A stretch of 64,000 bases of DNA from Lachnospiraceae bacterium (GCA_022769625.1 JALEJP010000039.1:39211-103210), one strand, 5' to 3'; shown: positions 54,354 through 63,896, numbered from the stretch's first letter. The notes: generated by a model from the letters alone, not told the origin. Made by a program: numbers and translations.

Positions 54354-55205
54354 TTATTCCTCCAGGTATCGTCTCATATCATCAAACTGCTTTTCCATCT
54401 GCCGGTAACCGTGCTGATAAAAGGCCTCCAGCACGCTGACCTTGGATTCAAGCCTTGACACGGTGGGACACTGAGGACGGATCACGAAAATCTTTCCCTC
54501 CTCCTCCCAGCGCTCCACCGCGGTGATAATGCGGTTATACTGATACGCCCGGCTGCAGATCGTGCGCGCAAGCTGGGGATAATCTTTAAAAATCGTCCGG
54601 TACATCACGATCTTTCTGCGCGGCATCGTTTTACGATACCCCCGGTTTCTGGTCAGCACCAGCACATTTTTCCGATATCCGTTCTTCAGGCAGTGAATCA
54701 GCGGAATCGAATCCGCCAGACCTCCATCCAGATAAGGCACCCCGTCAATGTCCACCATGGGGGTCACAACCGGAAGGCTGCTGGATGCACGGCACAGCTT
54801 CATCAATCTGGCACCGTCTTTTGTTTCCGTAAAATATTCCGCTTTCCCCGTAAGGCAGTTGGTAGCCACGATCTCACAGGTCATATCCGACGCAAAATAC
54901 GTCTCAAAATCAAAAGGATGAAGCTCCATGGGATCACGCTCAAAGATCAGGTCCATATCCAGAAGACTCTTTCTGCGAAACAGATGATGGAACGTGACAA
55001 GTCTGCCGTCCTCCCCGGAACGGATCATACATACCCTGGTCCTGCCCGGCTGCCTGGAAACGTAATCCACCGCATTGCAGGAGCCCGCCGAAACACCGAT
55101 CACATGGGGAATATAGAAATCCTGCTCCATCAGATAATCCAGTACACCGGAAGTAAAAATTCCCCGCTTGGCACCGCCTTCCAGAATCATTGCCGCTTTT
55201 TTCAT
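54354..55205 (-). CDS. Patatin-like phospholipase
   Basis: The 283-residue protein has the three patatin signatures: oxyanion LEGGAKRGIF (about 8-17), nucleophile Ser39 in GVSAGSCNA, and DGG in YLDGGLAD near 172. It probably hydrolyses acyl bonds of lipids. ATG at 55205 with GGGGG upstream gives the normal family start (MKKAAMILEGG); a longer frame is unlikely. First gene of the patatin-HAD-aminopeptidase operon. Confidence 0.9.
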   Translation of the reverse strand: MKKAAMILEGGAKRGIFTSGVLDYLMEQDFYIPHVIGVSAGSCNAVDYVSRQPGRTRVCMIRSGEDGRLVTFHHLFRRKSLLDMDLIFERDPMELHPFDFETYFASDMTCEIVATNCLTGKAEYFTETKDGARLMKLCRASSSLPVVTPMVDIDGVPYLDGGLADSIPLIHCLKNGYRKNVLVLTRNRGYRKTMPRRKIVMYRTIFKDYPQLARTICSRAYQYNRIITAVERWEEEGKIFVIRPQCPTVSRLESKVSVLEAFYQHGYRQMEKQFDDMRRYLEE

Positions 55206-55357
55206 CGAATCTGCCCCCTTTTTCCATCCGTCAAATCTGTCCATGCAAGTATAGCTCAAAAAACAGCTTCCTGCAAGCATATCCATCCCGTTTTTGCCCA
55301 TACTAAACGACAAAGCAGCCAGGTTGACCGTCTGGCAGTATACCGAAAGGAGCTCTT

Positions 55358-55867
55358 ATGAAACCACTGCCGATGTTTCTGTCCCTGGTCTTTTCCCTGA
55401 CTGCAGATCTTGTTTTTCTGCACACCCCCTTTGAACTGGCCGGAATCCTGCTGTTCATTCTGGTTCAGTTCTGCTACCGCACCTTGCTTGCCATCCCCCT
55501 TCTTCCCTGGCTGAAATCCGGTCTGCTCCTGGCACTGTTCCTGACTTTTACAGCTGATTTCTGCGGTATAAAAGGCAGCCTCCTTCTGGCGGCTGCCCTG
55601 TTCTATTTCTTTCTTCTGTTAATCAACCTTTTTCATGCGTGGCATCAGACCTTCCGGAGCGTTCCGCTTCTGATGGCTCTGTGCCTGACCATGCTCCTGA
55701 TCTGTGACTTTCACGTGGGGCTGTACAACCTGCCGCGTTTTCTTCATCCACTGCCTGCAGCACTGCAGAATTACTGCACCCTCACGGCCGGCCACATGAT
55801 CTGGATCTTTTACATTCCCGGTCAGCTGATCATGGTTTTTCTGTTTCTGTCTTCTCTTCGGCATTGA
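55358..55867 (+). CDS. Small membrane protein, unknown
   Basis: The 169-residue protein is very hydrophobic with about five membrane helices (for example LLLALFLTFTADF and VPLLMALCLTMLLIC). No family is recognised. AAAGGAG lies five bases before the ATG. It is on the plus strand and its end overlaps by 38 bases the end of the AlbA_2 gene that comes from the right. Confidence 0.7.
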   Translation: MKPLPMFLSLVFSLTADLVFLHTPFELAGILLFILVQFCYRTLLAIPLLPWLKSGLLLALFLTFTADFCGIKGSLLLAAALFYFFLLLINLFHAWHQTFRSVPLLMALCLTMLLICDFHVGLYNLPRFLHPLPAALQNYCTLTAGHMIWIFYIPGQLIMVFLFLSSLRH

Positions 55868-57194
55868 ACGATGACGTCAGCAGCCATCTTCCGTTTTTCT
55901 CGGAACCCTCACGCACCACCAGATTCTGCTTTTTCAGCTTGTCGATATCGCGCAGGATCGTACGCTTCGTGACCTGGAGACTGCGCACCATCGTCCCGAT
56001 GCTGACGCGGTCATTTTCCGCCATCATTTTCAGAATCTCCGTCTGTCGTTCCTCCGGAGTAAAATGCCCGTCATACTGTGCGTAAGCGTCTTTCACAAAA
56101 GGCAGTGTCTCCTGAACGACATCCGTATCCTGATCGGCCGTCGTCCGGGATTCGCTCCGAATCTCTTTCCATGACATACAAAGCAGACAGATGCCATCCT
56201 TTTTCTGCATCGTCAGTCCTTCCGGCAGCTTTTCCGGATACAGCCCCATCACACGCAGAAGCTGTGTAAGCAGCGGATTTCCAAATCTTCCCATACTTCC
56301 GGCAAACTCTGCCGTCACATCCTGTCTGTTCACACGAATCGTTGCGGGATAAGCAGCTGTATATTCCCGTTCCGACAGAAAGACTGCCGCAAAAGCCGCT
56401 GCTCTTTCTTTTCCAAGTGCATTCTCCAGAAATGCGGTAATCTTTTCCGTTTCGTCCAGCAGATTCGTCTCAAAAGTTGCGCGCACCATGCGCCCATCCT
56501 CCTGTTTTTCGCAGTAAACCTGCGTATTCCCGAAGATATTGCGCAGTGTACTGTCCTTTCCCATCAAAAGTGCGGCAAGAAAACGAAGCCCTCTCTCTCC
56601 CGTCTCGTAATTGATGCCGGAAAGATTCATCTCAGCCAGCAATGGAGCATTTTCCAGATGTCCCCATGGATGCTCCGGATCTGTCATCAGAATCCGTGCA
56701 CGGGCTCTGGCAATCAGCTCCTCCCGCAGGTCATGCTCCCGCAGATAGGGATAGATCTTTCGCTCGGTGTAAATATCCTGTTTTCTCGCATAAAGTCTTG
56801 CCAGCTCTTCCCTGCGCTCCAGTCGAACCGTCTCCCCGTCTCTTCGCACAAAAATCTGTCCCCGCAGTGCATGAACCTCCGGACTTTCCGGAACGGAAAG
56901 CACCAGAATATGCTTTCCCTCAACGATCTCCTCCTCCAGGTCCAGATAAAACACCGGCCGGAAAATCTCCTCGTTCTGCGCCGCCTGGGTGAGCCCCTTT
57001 ATGATATCCGGTATCGCTCTCTCCCTCAGCCCCGGAACACTTCCATTTTCGTTGACTCCCAACAGGATATGACCGCCTCTGCTGTTCAAAAAAGCACAGA
57101 TCGTCTCAAAAACATCTGTGTGAATCCCATCTCTGCAGTTTTTGAATACGGTAGTTTCGTTCTGTCCTGCTGCAATCCATTTTTGTGCCTTCAT
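55830..57194 (-). CDS. AlbA_2-type ATP-binding protein with C-terminal helix-turn-helix
   Basis: The 454-residue protein begins with an AlbA_2/Schlafen-like domain (FETICAFLNSRGGHILLGVNENG, about 29-51; FVRRDGETVRLERREELARL near 114) and ends with a DeoR/winged-helix-like domain (VSIGTMVRSLQVTKRTILRDIDKLKK near 397-422). Such proteins are often regulators or RNA/DNA-acting factors. It overlaps the amidohydrolase gene by four bases, hence it is coupled to the Trk operon. Its 3' end overlaps a convergent gene. Its target is unknown. Confidence 0.85.
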   Translation of the reverse strand: MKAQKWIAAGQNETTVFKNCRDGIHTDVFETICAFLNSRGGHILLGVNENGSVPGLRERAIPDIIKGLTQAAQNEEIFRPVFYLDLEEEIVEGKHILVLSVPESPEVHALRGQIFVRRDGETVRLERREELARLYARKQDIYTERKIYPYLREHDLREELIARARARILMTDPEHPWGHLENAPLLAEMNLSGINYETGERGLRFLAALLMGKDSTLRNIFGNTQVYCEKQEDGRMVRATFETNLLDETEKITAFLENALGKERAAAFAAVFLSEREYTAAYPATIRVNRQDVTAEFAGSMGRFGNPLLTQLLRVMGLYPEKLPEGLTMQKKDGICLLCMSWKEIRSESRTTADQDTDVVQETLPFVKDAYAQYDGHFTPEERQTEILKMMAENDRVSIGTMVRSLQVTKRTILRDIDKLKKQNLVVREGSEKNGRWLLTSSFNAEEKTETEKP

Positions 57195-58066
57195 ATTCCA
57201 TCCTCCTGAAATTTCTTACGAATCCTCTCTTCTCCCTCCAAAAGCCTTTCCTGAAATCCTTCCTTCTCGCCAAACATCCCGGAAAAGATACGATATTCAT
57301 CGATCAATCCCTCTCCGTGCGGCACCAGATAAGCTCCGGCATCGCTGCCGAGAGCCAGATACACGCCCTGATCCCAGGCATAGGTGATATTCTCCTTCGC
57401 ACATGCAAAAATCCGGTGAAGCTCTGTTTCCGGGTACCTGCCGCACCCGAACAGATTGCTGATGGTGACCACCGTAGGCACCCAGACCGTGCCCATCTCC
57501 TTCATTGCATCCACGCAGTCTCTGTCAATATAATTTCCATGCTCCACGCTGTCCGCTCCGGCAAGCACTGCGGCACGCACCGCATCTGCGCCGTTTCCAT
57601 GAACCATCACCGCCATTCCCTCCTCATGGGCAATGTGGATCAGTTCCCGGATCTCCTCCTGTGGAAGCGGCTCCTCAGACAGCTTTCCACAGGTCTCATA
57701 CTCCATAATACCGGAAATCATGATTTTAATAAAATCCCCGCCAAGTACTTTTACTTTCTTCACCAGCTCATGGTACTCCTGCAGGGTATCGTATCCATAT
57801 CCAACGATTTTACCATAATGCCCGTTCCGGTGAATGGCAAACAGCGGTGTGCGGTAATCCACCCCATACTCCGGAGCGATCCTGGCAGCGTACTCAGACA
57901 CATGAAGCGCATCCCCTCCGTCACGCACAAACCGGATGCCCCGCTCTGCGTATGCGGCAAACCATCTGCGGATACTTTCCTCATTCACATGATCTCTGTG
58001 CAGTCTCACTGCCTCCCTGTAGTTCCGTCCATTCATGAAAATATGGGCATGACATTCTCCATACAT
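57191..58066 (-). CDS. Metal-dependent amidohydrolase
   Basis: The 291-residue protein belongs to the amidohydrolase superfamily: metal motif HAHIF near residues 6-10, a Lys in FIKIMISG, His in VMVHGNG and VEHGNYID, and the terminal Asp in LGSDAGAY. Substrate unknown. ATG has AGGAGG five bases upstream. It starts nine bases after trkH and overlaps the AlbA_2 gene, an unusual companion for a potassium transporter. Confidence 0.87.
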   Translation of the reverse strand: MYGECHAHIFMNGRNYREAVRLHRDHVNEESIRRWFAAYAERGIRFVRDGGDALHVSEYAARIAPEYGVDYRTPLFAIHRNGHYGKIVGYGYDTLQEYHELVKKVKVLGGDFIKIMISGIMEYETCGKLSEEPLPQEEIRELIHIAHEEGMAVMVHGNGADAVRAAVLAGADSVEHGNYIDRDCVDAMKEMGTVWVPTVVTISNLFGCGRYPETELHRIFACAKENITYAWDQGVYLALGSDAGAYLVPHGEGLIDEYRIFSGMFGEKEGFQERLLEGEERIRKKFQEDGI

Positions 58067-58075
58067 ACAATCCTC

Positions 58076-59515
58076 CTAACGCTTCCAGGTGGATGGCACA
58101 AGAAGCATCAGCATCGGTATCAGCTCCAGTCTTCCCGCCAGCATGTCAAAACACAGAACCAGCTTGGAAAACGCAGAAAAAGAAGAAAAATTCCCTGCAG
58201 GTCCCACGACCTCAAGGCCTGGACCGATGTTGTTCAGCGTGGCTGCCACAGCCGTAAAATTAGTCACCAGATCCATCTCATCCAGTGAAATAAACAGTAC
58301 AGACAGTACAAAGATAATCAGGTACAGCGCAATAAAAGCGTTGACCGAGCGAATTACCTCGGATTCCACTGTCCTGCCCTCCATCCTTACCTTGCGGACG
58401 CTGCGCGGATGAATAGCGAGGGACACTTCCTTTGTAATTCCCTTTACCAGAAGAATCAGGCGGGATACCTTGATACCACCGCCCGTGCTTCCCGCGCAGG
58501 CTCCGATAAACATCAAAGTGACCAGAATTGTCTTTGAAAATGCTGGCCACAGGTTAAAATCAACGGTTCCAAATCCGGTGGTTGTGATGATCGAACCCAC
58601 CTGAAAAGCCGCATGATGAAATGCTTCTCCTGCACTCTCAAACAACGGCATCACATTGATCCCGATTGCCAGGATCGCCACTGCAATGATTCCAAAATAA
58701 GTCCAGACCTCTGTCATGGAGAAAATATGTTTTCTCTTTTTCGTCAGAAGACAATAATAGAACGTAAAATTAACGCCAAATAAAATCATAAATACCGTGA
58801 TGATTCCCTGCTGAAGCATGGTATAGCTGCCCACACTGTCACATTTGATCGCGAATCCTCCGGTACCGGCCGTACCAAAGGACAGGGTTACCGCATCAAA
58901 GAGCGGCATACCGGAAGCAAGCAGGAGCAGGATCTCAAGCAGTGTCATTCCAAAATAAATCGCATATAAAATCATCGCCGTAGAACGGATCTTTGGCACA
59001 AGCTTGCTCACACTTGGTCCCGGGCTCTCCGCGCGCATCAGATGTACCGTCGTGCCGTTCCCCCCGTTTGGCATGATGGCAAGGATAAACACCAGAATCC
59101 CCATGCCTCCTACCCAATGAGTAAAACTCCGCCAGAACAGACTGGCATGCGACAGTGCCTCCACATTTGTCAGGATGCTGGCTCCTGTTGTGGTGAATCC
59201 GGAAATTGTCTCAAAAAGAGCATCAATGTAAGAAGGTATTTCCCCTGTCAAAACGAAGGGCAACGCCCCGAATGCGGACATCCAGATCCAGGCCAGCGCA
59301 ACTGCCACGAATCCCTCTCTTGCAAACATCGTGCTCTTCCCCGGTTTTCTGATCACAAGAGCTCCTCCCGCCACTGCACACAGGACAATGGAAAACAGAT
59401 AAACGCGAAAGACCTCTTCCCCGCAGATCAGTGCAATGATAGCCGGCATCACCAGAAACAATGCTTCAAAGCAGCCTGCCAGACCGAGAATATGTAAAAT
59501 CATTCCATAATTCAT
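58076..59515 (-). CDS. trkH: TrkH-type potassium uptake channel
   Basis: The 479-residue protein is the membrane subunit of Trk/Ktr potassium uptake with about eight to ten helices and the repeated pore loops (TTTGASILTNVE, FGTAGTGGFAIKCDS, TTTGFGTVDFN, GGGIKVSRL). The C-terminal end has NNIGPGLEVVGPAGNF. ATG at 59515 is preferred for its family-typical start; GTG at 59533 overlapping trkA is also possible. It pairs with trkA upstream. Confidence 0.94.
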   Translation of the reverse strand: MNYGMILHILGLAGCFEALFLVMPAIIALICGEEVFRVYLFSIVLCAVAGGALVIRKPGKSTMFAREGFVAVALAWIWMSAFGALPFVLTGEIPSYIDALFETISGFTTTGASILTNVEALSHASLFWRSFTHWVGGMGILVFILAIMPNGGNGTTVHLMRAESPGPSVSKLVPKIRSTAMILYAIYFGMTLLEILLLLASGMPLFDAVTLSFGTAGTGGFAIKCDSVGSYTMLQQGIITVFMILFGVNFTFYYCLLTKKRKHIFSMTEVWTYFGIIAVAILAIGINVMPLFESAGEAFHHAAFQVGSIITTTGFGTVDFNLWPAFSKTILVTLMFIGACAGSTGGGIKVSRLILLVKGITKEVSLAIHPRSVRKVRMEGRTVESEVIRSVNAFIALYLIIFVLSVLFISLDEMDLVTNFTAVAATLNNIGPGLEVVGPAGNFSSFSAFSKLVLCFDMLAGRLELIPMLMLLVPSTWKR

Positions 59516-59529
59516 TTTCCTTCTCACCC

Positions 59530-60897
59530 TCACCGTTCCGCCAGAATATCATTAATATCATTCAGTCCCCTGTTTGTGGTGACCACAATAACCGTATCCC
59601 CCAACATCAGCATATCCTGCCCCTTGGGTGTGATCGGCACACCATCCCGATAAATGCAGGCAATCAGAAGATTGTTTTTCAGTCTGAGCTTCTCCAGCGG
59701 CTGGTTCAAAACTGCAGCATTTTTGCGGATCACGAATTCCAGAGCCTCCATGCGATTGTTCACCAGGCGGTAAAGTGTCTCCACATTGCTTCCGATGGAA
59801 TTTTTCATGGCACGCACATAACGTACAATATACTCTGCCGTCACATATTGCGGATAGATAATACTGTCCAGATCCAGTTTATTGATCACCTCATCAAAGG
59901 TTGTATTATTGACCTTGGTAATAATTTTCATTCCGGGCGTACGCTCTCTTGCAAATAGTGAAAGCAGAACATTTTCCTCATCCACATTTGTCAGAGTCAC
60001 GAAAGAATCCATCCTTGTCATTCCTTCTTCCATAAGGATATCCTGATCCGTTCCCTCACCGCAGATGATCGTCGCCTTCGGTAATTCCTCACTTAATATC
60101 TCACAGCGCTCTCTGCTTTTGTCGATAATCTTGACATCAATCCCCATCGCAAGCAGCTGTTTGGCCAGATAATATGCCGTGGTACTTCCTCCCACGATCA
60201 GGGTATTGCGTACCTGATTGGTCTGTACTCTGATTTTCTTAAAAAACTGGCTGGCTGTTTTCGGAGGTGCCACGATCGATACGATATCCTTCTTTTTTAA
60301 AACAAAATTGCCGTCCGGAATCAGTACCTGCTCTCCGCGTACAACTGCGCACACAAGCACATTGCACCGGATCCTTGCATCCATGTCTGCAATCCGCATT
60401 TCATCCAGCATAGAATTTTCTGCCACACGAAACTGCAAAAGCTCCACCCGTCCCTTGGCAAAGGTTTCAATTTTAATAGCTGACGGAAAGCGCAGAATAC
60501 GTGCCATCTCCATAGCAGCGGCATATTCCGGATTGATCACCATGGCAAGCCCCAGCTCCTCCTGAATAAAACGCAGCTCCTGATTATACTCCGGGCTGCG
60601 CACCCGCGCGATCGTCTGACATCCATTCCCCGCCTTCTTGGCAATCAGGCAGCACAAAAGATTCAACTCATCGGAACCGGTGACTGCAATCAGCAGATCT
60701 GCCGACTCGATACCGGCTTCCACCTGTACGCTGTGACTGCTTCCGCTTCCGGCCACACCCAGAATGTCAAATGCATTGGAAATCGCCTGCACCTTCTCAT
60801 AATTCGGATCAATGACAACAATATCATTGCCCTCGCCGCTTAACTGCTCCGCAAGGGTTGCTCCAACCTTTCCACATCCTACAATAATGATCTTCAT
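59530..60897 (-). CDS. trkA: TrkA, NAD-binding regulator of potassium uptake
   Basis: The 455-residue cytoplasmic protein has two RCK-N Rossmann domains (IIIVGCGKVGATLAEQL at 2-18; TLIVGGSTTAYYLAKQL at about 226-242) each followed by an RCK-C domain, the full-length TrkA pattern. It gates TrkH in response to nucleotides. ATG at 60897 has GAGGAC upstream. It is the first gene of the trkA-trkH-amidohydrolase-AlbA_2 operon. Confidence 0.96.
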   Translation of the reverse strand: MKIIIVGCGKVGATLAEQLSGEGNDIVVIDPNYEKVQAISNAFDILGVAGSGSSHSVQVEAGIESADLLIAVTGSDELNLLCCLIAKKAGNGCQTIARVRSPEYNQELRFIQEELGLAMVINPEYAAAMEMARILRFPSAIKIETFAKGRVELLQFRVAENSMLDEMRIADMDARIRCNVLVCAVVRGEQVLIPDGNFVLKKKDIVSIVAPPKTASQFFKKIRVQTNQVRNTLIVGGSTTAYYLAKQLLAMGIDVKIIDKSRERCEILSEELPKATIICGEGTDQDILMEEGMTRMDSFVTLTNVDEENVLLSLFARERTPGMKIITKVNNTTFDEVINKLDLDSIIYPQYVTAEYIVRYVRAMKNSIGSNVETLYRLVNNRMEALEFVIRKNAAVLNQPLEKLRLKNNLLIACIYRDGVPITPKGQDMLMLGDTVIVVTTNRGLNDINDILAER

Positions 60898-61022
60898 GAC
60901 TCTGTCCTCATCTGCTGTAACCACTCATCCTGCACCGAAAACGGCCACTGAGCGTCTCCTCTGCTCTATGGCCGCATAGCTGATTCACAGCCTGTGTCGT
61001 TACTGCAGGCTCCTTCATCTTT

Positions 61023-61448
61023 TCATTTTATCGGTTTTCCCGCCAGTTCCAGAATCGTCTCCAGAATCTCTGCCGCATCTTCAATGCAGCCGTCACAGGA
61101 GCGCAGAACCTGATTGGTATCGACGCCCTTTAAATCCTTACAGATCACAGAACCATTCTTTTCCTGAAAGGCTCTGGTTATTGCCTTTGTCAAACGATAG
61201 GTATCTCCCTTTGTCACCGGTTTTCCCGTATCACGGCTGCTGTTTAACAGCCCGGCAACCATGCATGCCCCGGAAATGGCACCGCAGGTACACTGCATCC
61301 CGCCCATACCGGCTCCAAATCCTTCTCCTGCTGCAAACACAAGATTTTCATCCATATCTGCCACGTCCGCATAGGCACATGCCACAGCCTGACAGCAGTT
61401 GTATCCTTTTTTGTGATTCTCAAGAGCTTTTTCTACTCTGCTGCTCAT
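61023..61448 (-). CDS. C_GCAxxG_C_C family redox protein
   Basis: The 141-residue protein carries the family signatures: GYNCCQAV (about 15-22), GFGAGMGGMQCTCGAISGA (about 43-61) and a later CDGCIEDAA. These cysteines are thought to bind iron-sulphur clusters or act in redox. The role is unknown. GGAGGAAGATACG precedes the ATG. Promoter boxes at 61560-61588 and a palindromic repeat lie in its leader. Confidence 0.9.
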   Translation of the reverse strand: MSSRVEKALENHKKGYNCCQAVACAYADVADMDENLVFAAGEGFGAGMGGMQCTCGAISGACMVAGLLNSSRDTGKPVTKGDTYRLTKAITRAFQEKNGSVICKDLKGVDTNQVLRSCDGCIEDAAEILETILELAGKPIK

Positions 61449-61518
61449 CGTATCTTCCTCCGTAACTCAACCTTTTCAAATGTTTTAGGATTTCGTAAGC
61501 GTGAAACGCAGAAAAATC

Positions 61519-61555
61519 CGTAAGTATCAGAGGTCAAAGACTTTTGACCCCAATG
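61519..61555 (-). repeat. Dispersed palindromic repeat, family A, copy 2
   Basis: This is the reverse-oriented relative of 807-843, sharing the exact 22-base core TTGGGGTCAAAAGTC-TTTGACC and the following TGATAC-TACG end. It lies in the leader of the C_GCAxxG_C_C gene. Confidence 0.8.
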
Positions 61556-61559
61556 TCTT

Positions 61560-61588
61560 ATTGTATCGTGAATGTTACAATTTTACAA
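61560..61588 (-). promoter_or_regulatory. Promoter of the C_GCAxxG_C_C gene
   Basis: TTGTAA and TACAAT are separated by 17 bases on the minus strand; the repeat lies just after the start point. Confidence 0.65.
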
Positions 61589-61797
61589 TACTTTGCAGCA
61601 AAATACAAGATGCCGGAGAAGAAAGGTTGGAAAGAACGCCTTACTTTCCGGTAGACAGGATCCGGAGATTTCTGTAAAATAAACAGCATAAATCGTATGG
61701 ATCCTCCCTGTTATGATGGTCTGCATAAGAAATGTCTCTGCTGTACAGGAAGAACAAAAGAATACTTTAAAAATGGGATACCCGGGAGGTTATATTT

Positions 61798-62343
61798 ATG
61801 TTGCGATTGCGTCCTTATAAGAAATGTGATGCCGCTTATGTGGTAAGCTGGCTTGGAGATGAAGAAATATTCTGGAAATGGTGTGCCGGAGTGTTTGGGC
61901 ATTTTCCGATTTCTGCAGACGCTCTGAATGAATATTATGATAAGTTTGCTGATTCCGATCATTATTTTGAGTGGACGGCTTTTGATGCGGATGGGCCGGC
62001 CGGGCATATGATCATGCGCTTTCTGAATGAAGAAAAGTCTGTACTGCGGTTTGGGCTGATTGTTGTGGATCATACCAGACGCGGCAGAGGATATGGCAAA
62101 GAAATGCTTTTGCTCGCGCTTCGTTATGCATTTGATATTTTGAAAACACAGAAGGTCAGTGTTGGAGTGTTTGATAACAATCCTGCCGCCCATCACTGCT
62201 ATACCTCCATCGGCTTTCACGAAACAGAGGAACAGGAAATCTATCATCTGATGGGCGAAAACTGGAGATACCGGATCCTTGAAATGAATCAAAGCGATTT
62301 CACCCATCAGGAAAGAATCTTAAGCGGTTTAAACTTCAGATAA
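61798..62343 (+). CDS. GNAT-family N-acetyltransferase
   Basis: The 181-residue protein shows the acetyl-CoA pyrophosphate loop in TRRGRGYGKEMLLLAL (about residues 97-112) and the GNAT end FDNNPAAHHCYTSIGF, typical of RimJ/RimL-like enzymes acting on protein N-termini or small amines; the substrate is unknown. GGGAGG stands eight bases upstream. Its last 37 bases overlap the convergent metallophosphoesterase gene. Confidence 0.92.
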   Translation: MLRLRPYKKCDAAYVVSWLGDEEIFWKWCAGVFGHFPISADALNEYYDKFADSDHYFEWTAFDADGPAGHMIMRFLNEEKSVLRFGLIVVDHTRRGRGYGKEMLLLALRYAFDILKTQKVSVGVFDNNPAAHHCYTSIGFHETEEQEIYHLMGENWRYRILEMNQSDFTHQERILSGLNFR

Positions 62344-63005
62344 TCGGAGGACACCAGCAGATACTCCGTTCCGTCCACCATCCCCTGATAGCTGTCGTTA
62401 TACCGTTCTTTTCCGTGACAGTGTGAATAAATAACTTTTTTGGCTTCATATTCCCTGGCCATACGGGTGAACACACTCTCCATCTCTCCGATGCTGGTGG
62501 GCGGGTAATGCAGAAACATGATATATTCTGTATAACCGTCCGCCTTTGCTCTCTCAAAAGAAAGGCGCAGACGCTCTTCCTCCCGTTTTACCAGCTTTTC
62601 AAAATGTTCCGCCGTATCTCTGCCTTCATAGCAATAGCCTTTCGTTCCCACCAGAGCATACCGCTCATACGTGCCATAATTATTCTGCAGAAAGAAAAGC
62701 CTGCCTTTGAACTGTTCGTTCAGCCTTTCCGTTTTTTTGGCATCCCAGAACATGTCATGATTACCACGAAGCAGAATCTTTCGCCCCGGCAGATTCATGA
62801 TAAACTCCAGATCCGCCTCACATTCCGCCAGATTGCGCCCCCAGGAATGGTCCCCGGTGAGAACTACCGTATCCTGCTCTCCAACCCGCCTGCGCCAGTT
62901 CTTCTCAATTCGTGCGGTATGATTTTTCCACTCTCTTCCAAATACTTCCATGGGTTTATCCACAGACAGCGCAAGATGCAGATCGCCAATCGCGTATAGC
63001 GACAT
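62307..63005 (-). CDS. Metallophosphoesterase
   Basis: The 232-residue calcineurin-like phosphoesterase has all metal motifs: GDLHLAL (7-13), TGDHSWG (about 50-56), LRGNHDMFW (about 79-87), and YSHCHGKE (about 193-200). Substrate unknown; this family often acts on phosphodiesters. It overlaps the GNAT gene at the 3' end and follows the transposase remnant by 15 bases. Confidence 0.92.
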   Translation of the reverse strand: MSLYAIGDLHLALSVDKPMEVFGREWKNHTARIEKNWRRRVGEQDTVVLTGDHSWGRNLAECEADLEFIMNLPGRKILLRGNHDMFWDAKKTERLNEQFKGRLFFLQNNYGTYERYALVGTKGYCYEGRDTAEHFEKLVKREEERLRLSFERAKADGYTEYIMFLHYPPTSIGEMESVFTRMAREYEAKKVIYSHCHGKERYNDSYQGMVDGTEYLLVSSDYLKFKPLKILS

Positions 63006-63020
63006 AATCCCTTCCTCCTA

Positions 63021-63828
63021 CTAAACTGCTATGCTGCGTTTGATTTCCTCCAGCTCTTCCCGGGTGATCCCAGCCACTTTCCGGATATCCTCCTCGTTTA
63101 CCGTCCCCAGCCTGAGCAGACCGGATACCATATCCCTTTTTCCTTTTTCTATCCCTTCTGCTACGCCTCTCTGAATCCCTTTTTGAATCCCTCTCTCCTC
63201 CACCAGATCTGACAGATTACACATTAGGCTCCACTCCTTTCCCATCTCCGATGCCATACCGATATGATACTCTTCTTCCAGCCTGCCCCTCTTCTCTTCG
63301 TATGTTTTTTCCAGCGACAGCAGGGTGTTCATCATCCATGCAGATCCACACGGAATATACCTTCCTGATATCATCATATTTCGAATGTTCAAACTCTGTG
63401 CCAAGCTGCGCTGAGATCATCCGGGCACCATAAAAAATACCGCGGGTGACAATCTCGTATCCTGACCGGAATGATTTCTGGGCCTCCACGTTCAGGATCA
63501 GCCGGATCCTCCCGGTTCTCGCAGGTGCCAGGGCATAAAAGCGGATATCATAATACACCGCACCTTCCCCGGGGACTTTATCTTCATTTGCCATCCCCGA
63601 TATCTTTTCCGTTCCTGACCGCCCGGGGTTTACATGGACCGTTGAAATTTCCGGGGTCCCCTCGATGCAGGGAATGATCTCCTCCACGGACATCCCGGCA
63701 AACTCCTTTACCACGCGCCTCATGATCCAGGCAAGTATCACTTTATTGCTCAGGACACGTTTACACTGAGTATCATACTGTACCTTCTCAGCCGCATCCC
63801 TTAATTCTTCTGAAAGTGCATGATTCAT
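63021..63828 (-). pseudogene. Rpn-family (PD-(D/E)XK) transposase-like gene, internally deleted and frameshifted
   Basis: The N-terminal part (203 codons, 63217-63828) carries the PD-(D/E)XK nuclease core (YYDIRFYALAP, LILNVEAQKSFR) and reaches KVYSVWICMDDEH. The C-terminal part (TLLSLEKTYEEKRGRLEEEYHIG to MCNLSDLVEERGIQKGIQRG) is in another frame that starts at about 63345. Compared with intact members, about 70 residues between the two are missing and the frame changes, so this is a decayed copy. Rpn proteins promote recombination. An AAGGAG site precedes the ATG at 63828. Confidence 0.88.
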
Positions 63829-63877
63829 ACGGCAGCTCCTTCGTATTCATTATATAAGACAGGTTACATTTTGTAAA

Positions 63878-63896
63878 GCAGGCGACTGTCGCCTGC
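63878..63896. repeat. Short perfect palindrome upstream of the transposase remnant
   Basis: GCAGGCGAC and GTCGCCTGC flank a single T. It is 50 bases upstream of the remnant. The remaining bases to 64000 hold nothing else I can support. Confidence 0.6.

Larger units (their letters stand above)
61449..61797. other. Gene-free stretch between divergent genes, holding a promoter and repeat A
   Basis: This 349-base region separates the divergent C_GCAxxG_C_C and GNAT genes. It contains palindromic repeat A copy 2 and a minus-strand promoter. A plus-strand GGGAGG site precedes the GNAT gene. I see no RNA gene or ORF that I would support. Confidence 0.6.
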
